This document shows, piece by piece, positions 12,050 through 23,000 of a stretch of 64,000 nucleotides of DNA. A model generated the notes under the pieces. That model was not told where the DNA came from. It saw only the letters and a list, made by a program, of their open reading frames with translations, and searched no databases. The translations under genes were made by a program, and so were the position numbers. Every line of letters begins with the position of its first letter. The first letter of the stretch is position 1. Origin of the DNA: Aspidiotus rigidus. Lineage: Eukaryota > Arthropoda > Insecta > Hemiptera > Diaspididae. Location: NCBI GenBank assembly GCA_035079385.1, contig JAVHKY010000065.1:310001-374000 (forward strand), given 5' to 3'.

Positions 12050-14760
12050 GTTCGCGAAATCTAAAGCGTTAGCCACAGAGTGTTCGGGAGAGAACGAAGT
12101 ATGGAAGCAAAACTATCCACATTGAATGTAGAGACGGTATAGAAAATGACTATAGGTCTCATCGGGGTTCCCTGTTTCGATGGATGCGCAGCCTGGAGAA
12201 TACCCTTTCTTTTGTTAAAAAGGGTCATCTTTGGCAGATATATCAAGGGTAATCTTCAGGATAAATCATGTATCTGTTGAAAAATACCTGATTATGAGTG
12301 ATTTTCCAATTCTTGTTGGGGTGTTTCCAATTGTCATGTTGAGTGGCTGTGACCAGCGCATTGCGAAAGCTTATCAGCCTGTGTAATCTTCTCATTACTT
12401 GGGGATTTTATTGCTATTTTAGTTGGGTCTCGTTATCTCTCTCTCTCCCCCCCGAACTTATAATTAAATTTATCCATCATATTATCAGCTCGTGTAACGT
12501 TATGCGAAGAGTAACGTTAATTATTATTAATTATTAAATTTATAGTTTAACGACTGCAGACAAAATATAGAGCGCAAAGATTAAATTTGGGATATCCGCT
12601 GCAGCATTATTCAAACTCTTATCATTACTTTTGTTGAGAAGCTGTGATCGTACTTTCGAATACATTTCTCAATGACTACATTAACCACTGTAAACCCAAA
12701 ACCAAGTACATATTGAATCACCGATCATCACAAATCGCCAATAAATAACAAATGTAAGAATTCATAAAGAGCAATGACGTTGTACTTTTTCGGAAGTTTC
12801 TTTATTTTCTTTCTCAACCCATACGTATTTATTTATTCATTTTTTTCATTCTGTGCAAATATTGGTTAATTTACTCCTCCGGGGAAGGGGAGGGGGGATT
12901 TATTGAAATTATATTATTTGAAGTAGCAGTGTATATCTACTTTCTAATCCGGGGTTGTACGTCTGAGTTTATCAGCCAATCTAAGGGATTGCATTGCAAA
13001 GTTAGCCAATCATCACTCACTCTGTTCGTCATTGACGGAATTTGATTATTTTGTTAGAAACCTATTGCATAAAAAGATAAAGAAGAAATAAGATTTGAGT
13101 CGACCAACAAGTTGGATTTTCATGATCGTGAATCAGTATAGAATAGATTAAGCCAACCCTGCTACTATGTCGCCTGCAACTTAGCTTGTTATATTCCTTT
13201 TTTCTTCTGATTCCCTGTTCGATGAACGCAGGCACATTACACAATAAGCGCAATGATAACGGCCTTATTTTTCATTTGTGTTCATATTCCAGTACATTAT
13301 TTTTGGACTCTAATCGCTCTCTCTATCAACGTCAATTTCGTTGTAGAAAATTTGATAACTAGAAATCAACTCGTTAGGAATTACTTTCACATACCCAACT
13401 TTTTCCATACCATTTTAACCATATTACACATATAATATGGGGATTAATCCTGCGTTGTTCTCGTATCGCATTAAGATTACCAATCGTCATTGAAGAGTTC
13501 GGTGGAGACAAATTTCTGTATATGGTAAAGCTAAAGAAATATGTGAAGCATCAGCGGAATGAATTACTCACGTGGTACGTGAGCTGTTTAGTGTCGCGAC
13601 GTTTCGAAATGGAAAATTGAAAAACCCCCGAAAAAATGCGTCGAGAAGTTGAGATAATCTTTACATTTATTTCGGCGTTTATCGCATATCAGATGATATA
13701 AAACAGAAGTTGTAAAATCGTATACACTCGTACGTGTGCGACTATACTACGCTTCCAAGTTCGAAACTTATGCTCCATCATATAGCCCGTAGTCGTTTTG
13801 TCTACGTCCGCGCTATTATTGAGCAGACTTATAACTTTTTTGCTCCGCTCTATTCTCTTAGAACAGTGTGAGACAATATGCTTAAGAAGTATACTGTTGT
13901 TTCAAAAGACGTTTGTCATTCGCAAACTGAACTAAAGATCATCCATCGCATCCTACGAATGTGAAATTAGTCAACGCGCGTGGATTATTTTATTATTTTG
14001 GAGGAAAAAGAAGAATTGTAAATGGAATTTATTGCATTTGAATGAAGCTATAGCGATGATGCATACGTGAGTTCTTGAGCGAGCTTGTGCGTCGGTCGTG
14101 ATTACGGCTTATCAGATGAAATGAATTCGATTCATTTCGGAATGTATCGTTACTTTATCATGTTGTTTATGTATTTCTCTGATTATCACGTGAGAGGTCA
14201 AAAACGTATGCGAGTATGCCTCTCTTTGATGTTCATACGAGCGTTACATTTTGTTTAAAAATGATCCAATTTGTGTAAGACGAGAAGAATGAGAGGATCT
14301 AAAGTCACTAAAAATACTATTCCGATGGAGGAAATGACACATGCGAATTGGTCGAGGTAAACAATTCGAATTGTCTGATGAATAATCGTTCCGTAATTTT
14401 ACGTGCGTCTTCCGCGATTTTATCTATATTTTGTCTGCTATTCAAATCGAGAGACCTCATCTTATAGATAATGTGTTAAACCTTCAGATTGAATGAATAA
14501 TTATCATCTTGCAAAGTACCTGAATAATTGCTTGTTCTTTTGTGTTTATCACAGAATAATGAAATAAGGAATCAAGATTTTTTTTCCTAATGAGCCTTGC
14601 ACACTTTGGATTACGGGCTTGGGGTGGGAAAATGGGGACAAGAAGGATGATCATGAATTAGGTGGTGTTGTAGAGATAGGTGGACGGGAGGCAGTTTATT
14701 GTACCGATGATTTTTTCATGATTGTTTGAGAGGAAGTTTGTGATGCAGGGAAAGGCAGAA
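12050..14760. other. Unique AT-rich DNA, no gene seen
   Basis: Only short, non-conserved open frames occur. No splice-site pair, tRNA-like fold or repeat is recognised. Confidence 0.35.
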
Positions 14761-14763
14761 GAG

Positions 14764-15252
14764 CAGGGTTGCCGGTGGTGGCACATTTCTATTTCAGTGG
14801 CTCATTGTGTGGTACATTAAAATTGTGTGGCACATTGTGGCACATTTTCTGTTGATAATCAATTTCATAGGAAAATACGCAATGTTTTTTTTTCACGCAG
14901 TAGAATTGAGAATAATTTGTGCTCGGAAATGATCAGGAGAAAAGTACATGTGCTAAATGTGACACAAGTACTTTTCTCCTGATCGTTTCGTAGACACCTA
15001 GTCTTATTTTGTTCTCAGCATTTTATCATTTTTTAAAGATTTTTTTCTGAGATAATTGAGAAAAACCTAACTTGTATCGTATGAGATTAAGGCAAAGTGA
15101 TGTACTCCTTCTAGTAAGACAACGGTTGCCAAGGGCTGGCGGTCGCTGCCTCCTGAAACGAAATTGGATGCCCTCTATCGGCAAGTGGCACGAAGTGGCA
15201 CATTTTTGTTCTAGGAGTGGCACGGTTTTCATGTTTCTCACCGGCAACCCTG
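14764..15252. mobile_element. Non-autonomous element with CAGGGTTGCCGG ends
   Basis: The 489-bp element starts CAGGGTTGCCGG and ends CCGGCAACCCTG, perfect 12-bp inverted repeats. Both subterminal regions carry repeated GTGGCACATT phrases. The flanks share GAAGAG directly outside both ends, an apparent 6-bp target duplication. The CAGGG start is hAT-like but the duplication is shorter than the usual 8 bp. There is no transposase ORF. Confidence 0.75.
14931..14984. repeat. 17-bp perfect hairpin inside element
   Basis: GATCAGGAGAAAAGTAC at 14931-14947 is repeated in reverse complement at 14968-14984, with a 20-base loop. The arms extend imperfectly outward. It lies inside the element with CAGGGTTGCCGG ends and may be a smaller nested insertion or a structural part of it. 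Confidence 0.8.
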
Positions 15253-15259
15253 GAAGAGT

Positions 15260-16600
15260 AGCTGGGCGAGCGAAGTGATGAACGGATAGATCGTCAGCTT
15301 AGTAGCACAGGTATGATGGAGGTGACAGGAGACGAGTATGACCTATTTTGAGACCTTATCGTCGAGAAGGGCGGTATAAAGTAGACCAATGGAATTGGGG
15401 TTTTATTAAATCTGAGCTTATTGGAGGCCGAAAAGGACCAGAAGTATACGAGGAGGAGGAGGAGGAGGAGGGATCAGTTATGGGAGGTGATCGTGTGCCG
15501 TGACTGTTTTGCGGCATGGTCCACTGTGTCATGTTTCTTAAGATCGAAATGTCCCGATATCCATAGAGAAGATATGCTGGATGAGGAGGGCCGTCGCGAG
15601 TGCATTAGAATGAGGATTTAGTGGACAATAGGGTTGGTAGACCGAGGATCTTGAATAGCGAGTAAAGACGAGAGAGAATGAATTTTTCAGGGAAGAGAAA
15701 AATATGTGAAAATATACCGCTGAGTTTGGCAGTGAATTTGGAAGCGGACTTTCTCCTATCAAAGGGTGAGATGTTATTCAAACTGCATATTCGGTTCTGG
15801 GCTCCGATGTGAACCCATCCGTGTATCAGAGAAAGGGAGGAAAGTTTTTGGAAAAATTATTTTGTTGATGGATTGTTTCTATGTGTATACAAAATTAGCC
15901 GTTTTGGGAAGATCGAGACATATAATAGGAAGTAAGGGTCTAAGTTTGAGATAAGTACCTAGATGGGGTTGAAGCGAAAGGAAGGAATTACTTGAGCTGA
16001 GAGCATTTGAAAAGATATAAAGATTTGGATATTTGGTAGTTGAGGCCTGGAAGTTAGCGAAGGGTGAAGAAGCGCGCGGTAGGAAAACCTGCCTAAACGC
16101 AAAGGCTGAATGAAGGGTTGATGCGTAGTGCGCCAAGGACCACGCGGGAGATTGAATTAAGTGGGGAACGGATCAGACTATTGTAAACTTGGAGAAGGAT
16201 TTTCGGTTAATACATCCGGTGCAGGGATAATTCCTGAGAATCTTGATGATGGTGAATTAATTGCGTTTATTTTTTTGTTGATAATTTAATCAAGTTTTAG
16301 AGGCGAGAGAAAAAGAACTACGAAAACACTTTTATATCCATTCTTCCCATAAATTTGCATTTTTGATGAGAGTGATGAAAAAGCATATTTCTGGATAAAC
16401 ACGTTTTCGCGAATTCTTGTCACTTATTCAATTTTTGGACTGACCGCTCTGTGATAACTACAATGTTTGAAGTTCAGAAGGAAGCATTCTAATCTCTATC
16501 CATATTCTGAAATGTGAGAAGTAGAAGACAATCGATCAAACTAGACCGAAACGTTAGGTCGGAGCTTAACCCTACCCTTAATTTCCAGGGAGCAGATAGA
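15260..16600. other. Purine-rich DNA with (GGA)n, no gene seen
   Basis: A GGA/GAG microsatellite lies at about 15449-15471. The open frame across it (Arg-rich) is a by-product of the repeat. Nothing else is recognised. Confidence 0.35.
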
Positions 16601-16619
16601 AAGAGACCATACTCGAAGG

Positions 16620-17560
16620 GGCAGGAGTAGGAGGGCGGGGTTCAGCCGAGTGTGGAGACTTGAGAAATCTTTTGAAGATAACCATCGGTAGCTGAAGAAA
16701 TGGAGAGGGCTCTAGCCCAGCGTAAGATTTTGGAAAAATACACGGTAATAGCCACATATTTCCCGCGGGAGGAGTTCGTCTTTGTTTTGTGTCTTTCCTG
16801 AAGACTATGGCGTATAAATGAAGATGAATTCCTGAATTTTCGTCCGGGTCAACTAGATCAGGAGGAAGGGGTGCTTGAATATTCGCTCATATCGTCACGG
16901 ACGAGTGAGAAGACGTGGCAGTCGATTGAACCCTATTTATTCGAATTTCTTGAGAGCAAACAGACTAGTTTAGGAGGTAGGAGAACGGAGCGGGAGCTTA
17001 GGTAGCCTAGTTTTGGGGCTTTAAAAATTTTCAAGGATGACCAATGGTCACTGAAGAGGGAAGAGGCTCGCTCCGGCCTAGTTCAGGAACTTGGAAAATA
17101 ATCCGAGATGGCGGTCTGTTTTTCTGCAGAAGCGACCTAGTTCGTGTTTTGCTAAACCCTACCTCTTAAAATGAAGATGAATTCCTTAATCTGCGTCTGA
17201 GTCCAACTAGACCGAAAGAGAAGGCCAGTGCTTGACCTTACCCTTAATTCATGAATTTGCGTCCGCATGGCTACAGACGAGCCGAAAAAGTGGAGGCTTC
17301 TAATTTGACAGGACGTGATAGACGGTGATAATGGATGAAACCAGCCTGAAAGGGACTGGAGACGAGGAGAGGCCTTAGCCTAGTTCAAGGACCTGGAAAA
17401 ATTTCTGGGATGACCATTGACCATCGATATTCGAGAAGGGTCTCTGGCCTCAAATACTCGAAGGTAGGCACATATTTCCCGGGAGAAACAAGACTTTTCG
17501 GGTCTTTGCTCTCCTTATGGATGAAGAAAAATTGCACATAGAAGAAGACTATTGAGCGAA
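16620..17560. repeat. Imperfect repeats in purine-rich block
   Basis: Related phrases recur about every 350 bases: GCCTAGTT followed by GGACTTGGAAAA-like sequence, GATGACCA(A/T)TG, GAGAAGGG, and CACATATTTCCCG (near 16750 and 17470). The copies are badly diverged, so the exact unit is uncertain. Confidence 0.4.
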
Positions 17561-17619
17561 GCAGGCCAAAAGGGTACATCGTCAAGAGATATTCCCACGA
17601 CCTTCCCACTTCGAGGCCA

Positions 17620-19830
17620 AGATCGGTGAGTGAACCCGTGTGGTAACTTTGTCTCGAAATTTTATCGACGTCCTATCCATTATGAAATATAATCTATAGT
17701 CTTTATTTTTTGCGGTGTAGAAGTTTCTTATTAAGTTACTCAGTACTTTATTGATCAATGCGAGCACTTTCGCGGCCCACTCGCAAGAAAATGCTGCTCT
17801 CCACCAGCCTCTTACCGAAAAACAAATTTTCTATCTATTATTTTCATGTTCCAATTCATTGATCAGCTCATAACTTTAGATTTCTATGTGGTCTAGCCGA
17901 GTGAGAAAAAGCATTTTAAATTGCGCAGATACATGCATTATTCTCGATCACCCTCACCGTTACTTAAATGCAATAAAAAATCTTGTTTAACCCGCCCTCA
18001 ACTAAATCTTATATATCAGCTTTTTGCTCTTATTGCTCGAACTCTCAGAAATACCAATTTAGTCGTTGAACAAGATTAAATATATTACCATGCTCAATGG
18101 AACGCTTTTCTTTAATAAATGCATGAAAATTGTGTGAATTTAAAAGCTCGTTTTAGGTCTTCTCGCAGTTGGTCGTAATTTTTTTTCTCTCTTTTTTTAT
18201 CCTCCCACTTCTAACACTAAATATTACGTCCTTCGCCGACAAACTTAAAGTTAATTCTTTAACACTTTTATTACCTTTTCAAAAAACACATTTTAGCTCT
18301 GTTCTGTTTCGCAACCGCCTTTTTTTTTTCGCGTCATCGCCTTTCATTTTTATCTTTTTTGTTATCTCTTTCGAAAACCAGTAGCCAAATATTGTAAATT
18401 TTGTGTGTCTTTCTTGATCCGTTCGAGTTATGAAGTGCTATCATTTCATTTAGTAGAGATTTTCTGTTGAAGAAAGATACTCGAGACTAGATTTTTCTAC
18501 GATTTTCTTTTTTATATCTGCGTTTTTATGTTCCTGAAATTGACTTCATCGATTAGAGCATCTTTTTTTCTTTTCTTTTTTTTTTTTTTCATTATTTTTG
18601 GGCTAAATCACAGTTCTTTTGTGCGCCGACAAATAAGGCGTTAAGAGGTACTTTACTACAGGATGGTACATTATTTCGTGTGCGAAAACTAATCGAAAAA
18701 AACGTCTCCATCGAGACGTTTTTCTTTATTTCGCGCGTATAGGTTCGGATTTACTCGTAATAACATCTTCAATTTCAATTTTCTTATCTCGTCGTACTTT
18801 ACGGCTGAACAGAGGCGCGGATTTTACGAATCTAATTCGCAAAGTATCCCGAAGGCGTCCTTTAGCGCCTCGTTATTAATTTCACGTGTAATATTCAGTA
18901 TAGATTCAGGCGAAATATCACATTTGGTGAAATTCAGCGAATATCTTTACCTCATTTTTTCTGCATTCTATATCTCTCCGTTTGAGATCATTATTTTCGG
19001 AAGAAGGAATAAAACGATGAAAAAATTTTTTTCTCGATCTTCTTGCCTTTGTTGGTGTTCTCTCGAGGTTAATTGTTTAATGGCCTGTTCATTATTAAAC
19101 CGATGTAAATTTCATGAGATTTTGTGATATTGAATTACGCAAGAAACGCAGACGAAGTTTTGTGAGAGAAGATTCTATAGAATTTCGTTTATAACCTAAT
19201 TTAATTCGGTTAATTCGTCTCTGAGCTTTCGCGAACATGTAAAATCCTCCAGGCAGACTACAGATATTAGTATGATGACGTACCTTGCTATTTAGAATGT
19301 CTTCTTATGTACGATGTCGCAAGTTATTGTCTATTGCGTTTGTGATTTGCTCATAAAATGCTTGACGTCGCCTTCTTACTCGCAGCAATCTGTAGACAGG
19401 TTTACATGGAATTCGCATAGCTTGTTTTACGATTAAATTGCAGTTTTGTATGTAAGGACAGTTGGAATTTTTGTGTTGGTATTGAATGATTTCTGGAAGA
19501 ACGTTGCTGACTGACCATTCGACTTCGAGCTTCTTACACAAAGTGAGATGGTCTGCGGTTTTCACCGTCATTTTTAAAATTGAAGTAATGGGTTTTTCTA
19601 CTACCTACATTACAGTCGGAGATACCCAATTTATCATCTGTAGTAAAATCTTCCATAAACTGCGAAACCTTTAAAGCGAAAAGTTTTCTTCCGTTTTTCT
19701 TCATCTATATGAGTCTGAGACCGGAGGTTTTGTTTGTCTGAAGTACGAATATTATCAGAATCTTTATCTGCTCCGCTAATCCCATAAAAGACCACTGACG
19801 CCTTCAAAAAACTCTGAACTTAATCACTGC
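17620..19830. other. Unique AT-rich DNA, no gene seen
   Basis: T-rich and AT-rich sequence with short open frames only. The one clear structure is the hairpin at 18698-18723, listed separately. Confidence 0.35.
18698..18723. repeat. Perfect 11-bp hairpin with CATC loop
   Basis: AAAAACGTCTC, loop CATC, GAGACGTTTTT. With its T run it resembles a bacterial terminator, but the setting is eukaryotic and no transcript is evident, so no function is assigned. Confidence 0.6.
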
Positions 19831-19834
19831 ATGA

Positions 19835-20825
19835 TTTTCCTCCTGAAAAACCTATTCATTAATTTTCAAGAAAAGAAACTCTGTCCCGTGCATTACAAAA
19901 TTTCGAAAATCCATCACGTAACTACGGCAAATTTCTCGGCTTATACGTTGATCAAAAACTTTCCTCGGAGCCAAATGCACACGCGCTCGCTGAAATATTC
20001 TAGAATTCATGTCCCACCCCTCAAAAGGCTGTGATAGAAAATTACTCTTCCAACTATTCAAAAGCCTCATCCCCTGGAAATTAGATTACGGTTCCCCGAC
20101 TTGAAGCTCAGCCAACAAAATTGTCCTCGTTCTACTCTTCTCTCAGAATTGCCCTGGCTGCTCAGTTCTTTTCCCAAACTTAGCCTATGCGCAGAGGCCG
20201 CCAGAACCTCCCCTTCCACTTTCGTAGAGCACTTCCACCTTCATAACAACCAATTCTCTACCGAACCTCCAATTCAATCACCTTCTTAATGAACCCTTCA
20301 TAGCGAATTCCCTACAACCACATACGTACAATCTCCTCCCCTTGAACTCTCCCTCAATCTAAAATACGTCTCGATCTCACAGAAATCACAAATCGGTCAA
20401 AACGACGTACGCCCAACACATCAGAAGATGACTTCAAGAATAGCCTCACTACACACAGCCTCTCTGGCAGGTTTAAAATATCTAATAGAGCACGTTACGC
20501 TTTTTCTATTGAGGAGGGAAGAATTTCACAACGCATCCGCAACATAACTTCTATATTTCTGGCCATCTTTACCTGCCTCTCCCAATTACCACCAAGTGGC
20601 AAATTCGTGCTTTTCACCGACACTCTCCCATTACTTCACTCCCTTTCAAACGTACACAACTCTTACCCAGTCATACAAAGCATTGTTCTCCTACCTCACA
20701 CTCAATCTAGACTCAATGAACACCTAAATAACCTTCATATGGATCCCCGGGCTAATTGACCTCCCCGAACTTAACGCCGTTGATCACGCTCTGCCAAACA
20801 TGCTACGTCCTTTACCCGAATAATT
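19835..20825 (+). pseudogene. Non-LTR retrotransposon remnant: RT tail, RNase H
   Basis: A degraded pol reads in order: FSRK, then KFLGLYVDQKLSSEPNAHAL (the conserved post-RT 'FLG...D.KL...H' block), LDYGSPT, LCAEA-type sequence (the 'SLY.EAGE.PL..R' block), then GKFVLFTDTLPLLHSLSNVH and WIPG-DLPELNAVDHAL. The last two are the RNase H segments carrying TDS-like and HIGI-GNE-AD catalytic motifs. Several frames are needed and stops intervene, so it is inactive. The order fits jockey/I/LOA-type elements with a C-terminal RNase H. The 5' half, including the YADD motif, is absent (5' truncated). Confidence 0.8.
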
Positions 20826-20849
20826 GATAATCCCCCCCCCCCTCTGATG

Positions 20850-21176
20850 GCCAGGTTTACCGTCCCTATAAATCTAATAAAACCTCAAAAGTCCAATATT
20901 TGAAAAATGGTCCACTAAACCCGATAGAAGTCCATTAATTTCATTTCTGACCTAATTAAAAAAAAATAAATTTGAATTCCTAGGTTGCGTAGGATATTTT
21001 GTCTGTGATTTTGAAGGTATTTTAAGGCGAATTTTCAGGTTCACACGAGAGGGTTGGACCTCCTAATACCGTCCTCCCTGCTACACAGCTGGAATTATGA
21101 TTTTATGGAACACCCTTTGAAAGCCCTATACGTAGAAGTCCAATACTTTCAATTTTTGAATTTGGTAGACACTCTG
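20850..21176. mobile_element. Possible decayed inverted-repeat element
   Basis: The left end reads CAGGTTTACCGTCC and the right end GGTAGACACTCTG. These would pair as a diverged CAG-GTNTACC inverted repeat related to the 6679-6957 element. No target duplication is visible, so this is tentative. Confidence 0.3.
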
Positions 21177-21179
21177 GAC

Positions 21180-22500
21180 ACCTAGACTACTATAAAAATC
21201 CTTCTGTCAGAGGTGAAAATAATGTAGAAAGAAGTTTCAAGAAATAGAGAAAAGGCTTAAAATATCTCAAGTGAGGTCTGTGCTTGGCGTACTTTCTGTT
21301 AAGACTTGGGTCGTTATGAGGTCAAGTTGACGCTTAGCATTGTCATAATATTGAATTATTCCCACGTCTCAGTAAGAGTCTCTTGATAATGCTAAGTATG
21401 ATTTTCTGGTTCACCATATCAACTTCATTTACCTCTAGAGGAAAAAGAGCTTTGTTCTTCTCCTCTTCTTCGATATTTTACCTACGAGTCTATCAGATGA
21501 ACTCAACCTTACAATCAGTCGAGGTCTGGAAGTTAAGGTGTGTTCCTCGAAGATTTCTTGGCCTCTTTGTCTGCACTGCTGTAGAATGGTTCGTACGTAT
21601 ATCACGCTCACAAAAGATTTTATTCCCAGTCGTCCTACCAGTCAACCTCGTGCAGTCTTAGAATTTTTGTATCCCGCGAAATATAAGCTAACCGTTCTTT
21701 ATTTTTGTAATCATAAACTGAAATACTACCCCTAACTCTAATGTTGTGAAACGCTCGCTAATTTCTATAATAAATTGGAGGAAGAAAAGGAAACGCGAAA
21801 AAGCGACGGATCTCTCTCGTCAATCTCTCGAGAACAATTAATCTCCGAGTCGTTAACGCGTACGAATAGTCCTGTTATTAATTAAAACTTTTCTTTTTTT
21901 TTCTCTCTCCGTCTTTTCCTTGTTAAATTGTTCTACACTGTAAACAGAGATTTGTCGAAATTACTTCGTGATATCGTCTGAAGTTCATCTCAATAGTGGT
22001 GTATTCATTATTTTCAAGTTCAAACTTAATAAGTTGAGTTGCACCGTTTCTACGTATAATACCATTAGGGAGTACTCATATATATCTTCCTTAGAAGGAT
22101 GAGAAAAATTGGAAAAAATTTATTACCGCGTCATCAGATAGACTGGTAACCTGAAATATTAGTCTGGGGCGTGAATGATGTGGAATGAAATGTTTGTGAG
22201 ACGTTTGTCAGAGTGATTTTACTTGCAGTCTTGATAGGATTTTCTAAATGACACGATTAGACGGAAAAGAAATGGTTTTATATTTTGTCAAAAACATATC
22301 TCAATGTTCTTGCGACAAGGACATTTCTGAAAACATTACGAGCACGAAGCGAGAATGAGCTTGAGTTGGAGAAGGATGAGAGACTTCTGAATCTATCTCA
22401 TGGAGATTAGTCACTCCTGCTCAATTCTTGACCGTTGAGCTCAGTGTTTCGGCTCCATTGGACAAAAATTCCCTTTGAAGGACAGTCCTGTTTTCTCCAT
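21180..22500. other. Unique DNA, no gene seen
   Basis: Short open frames only. No family or repeat is recognised. Confidence 0.3.
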
Positions 22501-23000
22501 CCTTCTCTTCCCCTAGAGTAAACTATGACGTCATCAGCCGTGACCCCGAGCCTGATTCTGAAATCTGCGTATTCAAAGTGATTTAGTTTCGGCTTTCATA
22601 CTGCTGTATGTTGGGCCTGGTTTCATAAAGGCTAATAATAGGCGTAATATAGTTTAGTATATTGTATAGCCCAGTATAATGGAGGCTAAGGAGTACCCCA
22701 ATTCTGAAATCTGCAAGTATCACGTCATCAGCCGCGTCGTACAAAGAAGGCTCGAGCTACTATTAGGCCTAGTGTAACGGAAACTGTTCGATCTTGGTTT
22801 GACGTCACAAGCAGCCATCATGGATGGTTATGACATCCATACGTGAGCCAGATAGCTCAACTTACAGTTCAGCACGCCCATATTAAATCACTAGCTAGCC
22901 CATGACTTCGTCACAAAACGGGTGTAGACCTAGAATGTAAAAGAAGATATAGAACATAATTTTTATTTATTCAGCTCTGACAGAAAATCTCTTTTTTATG
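22500..23000. repeat. Old dispersed repeat with CRE-like palindromes
   Basis: Contains TGACGTCA near 22527 and 22800 and the phrases GTATATTGTATAGCCCAGTA, GGAGGCTAAG and GGCCTAGTGTAACGG. These are shared with 6990-7760, 26930-28200 and 51000-51700. Confidence 0.4.

Noticed and set aside
15421..15621. Arg-rich 66-codon ORF
   Set aside because: Created by the GGA/GAG microsatellite. It has no ATG at its start and no family resemblance.
18698..18723. Rho-independent terminator reading of the AAAAACGTCTC hairpin
   Set aside because: The window is eukaryotic and no bacterial gene lies nearby.
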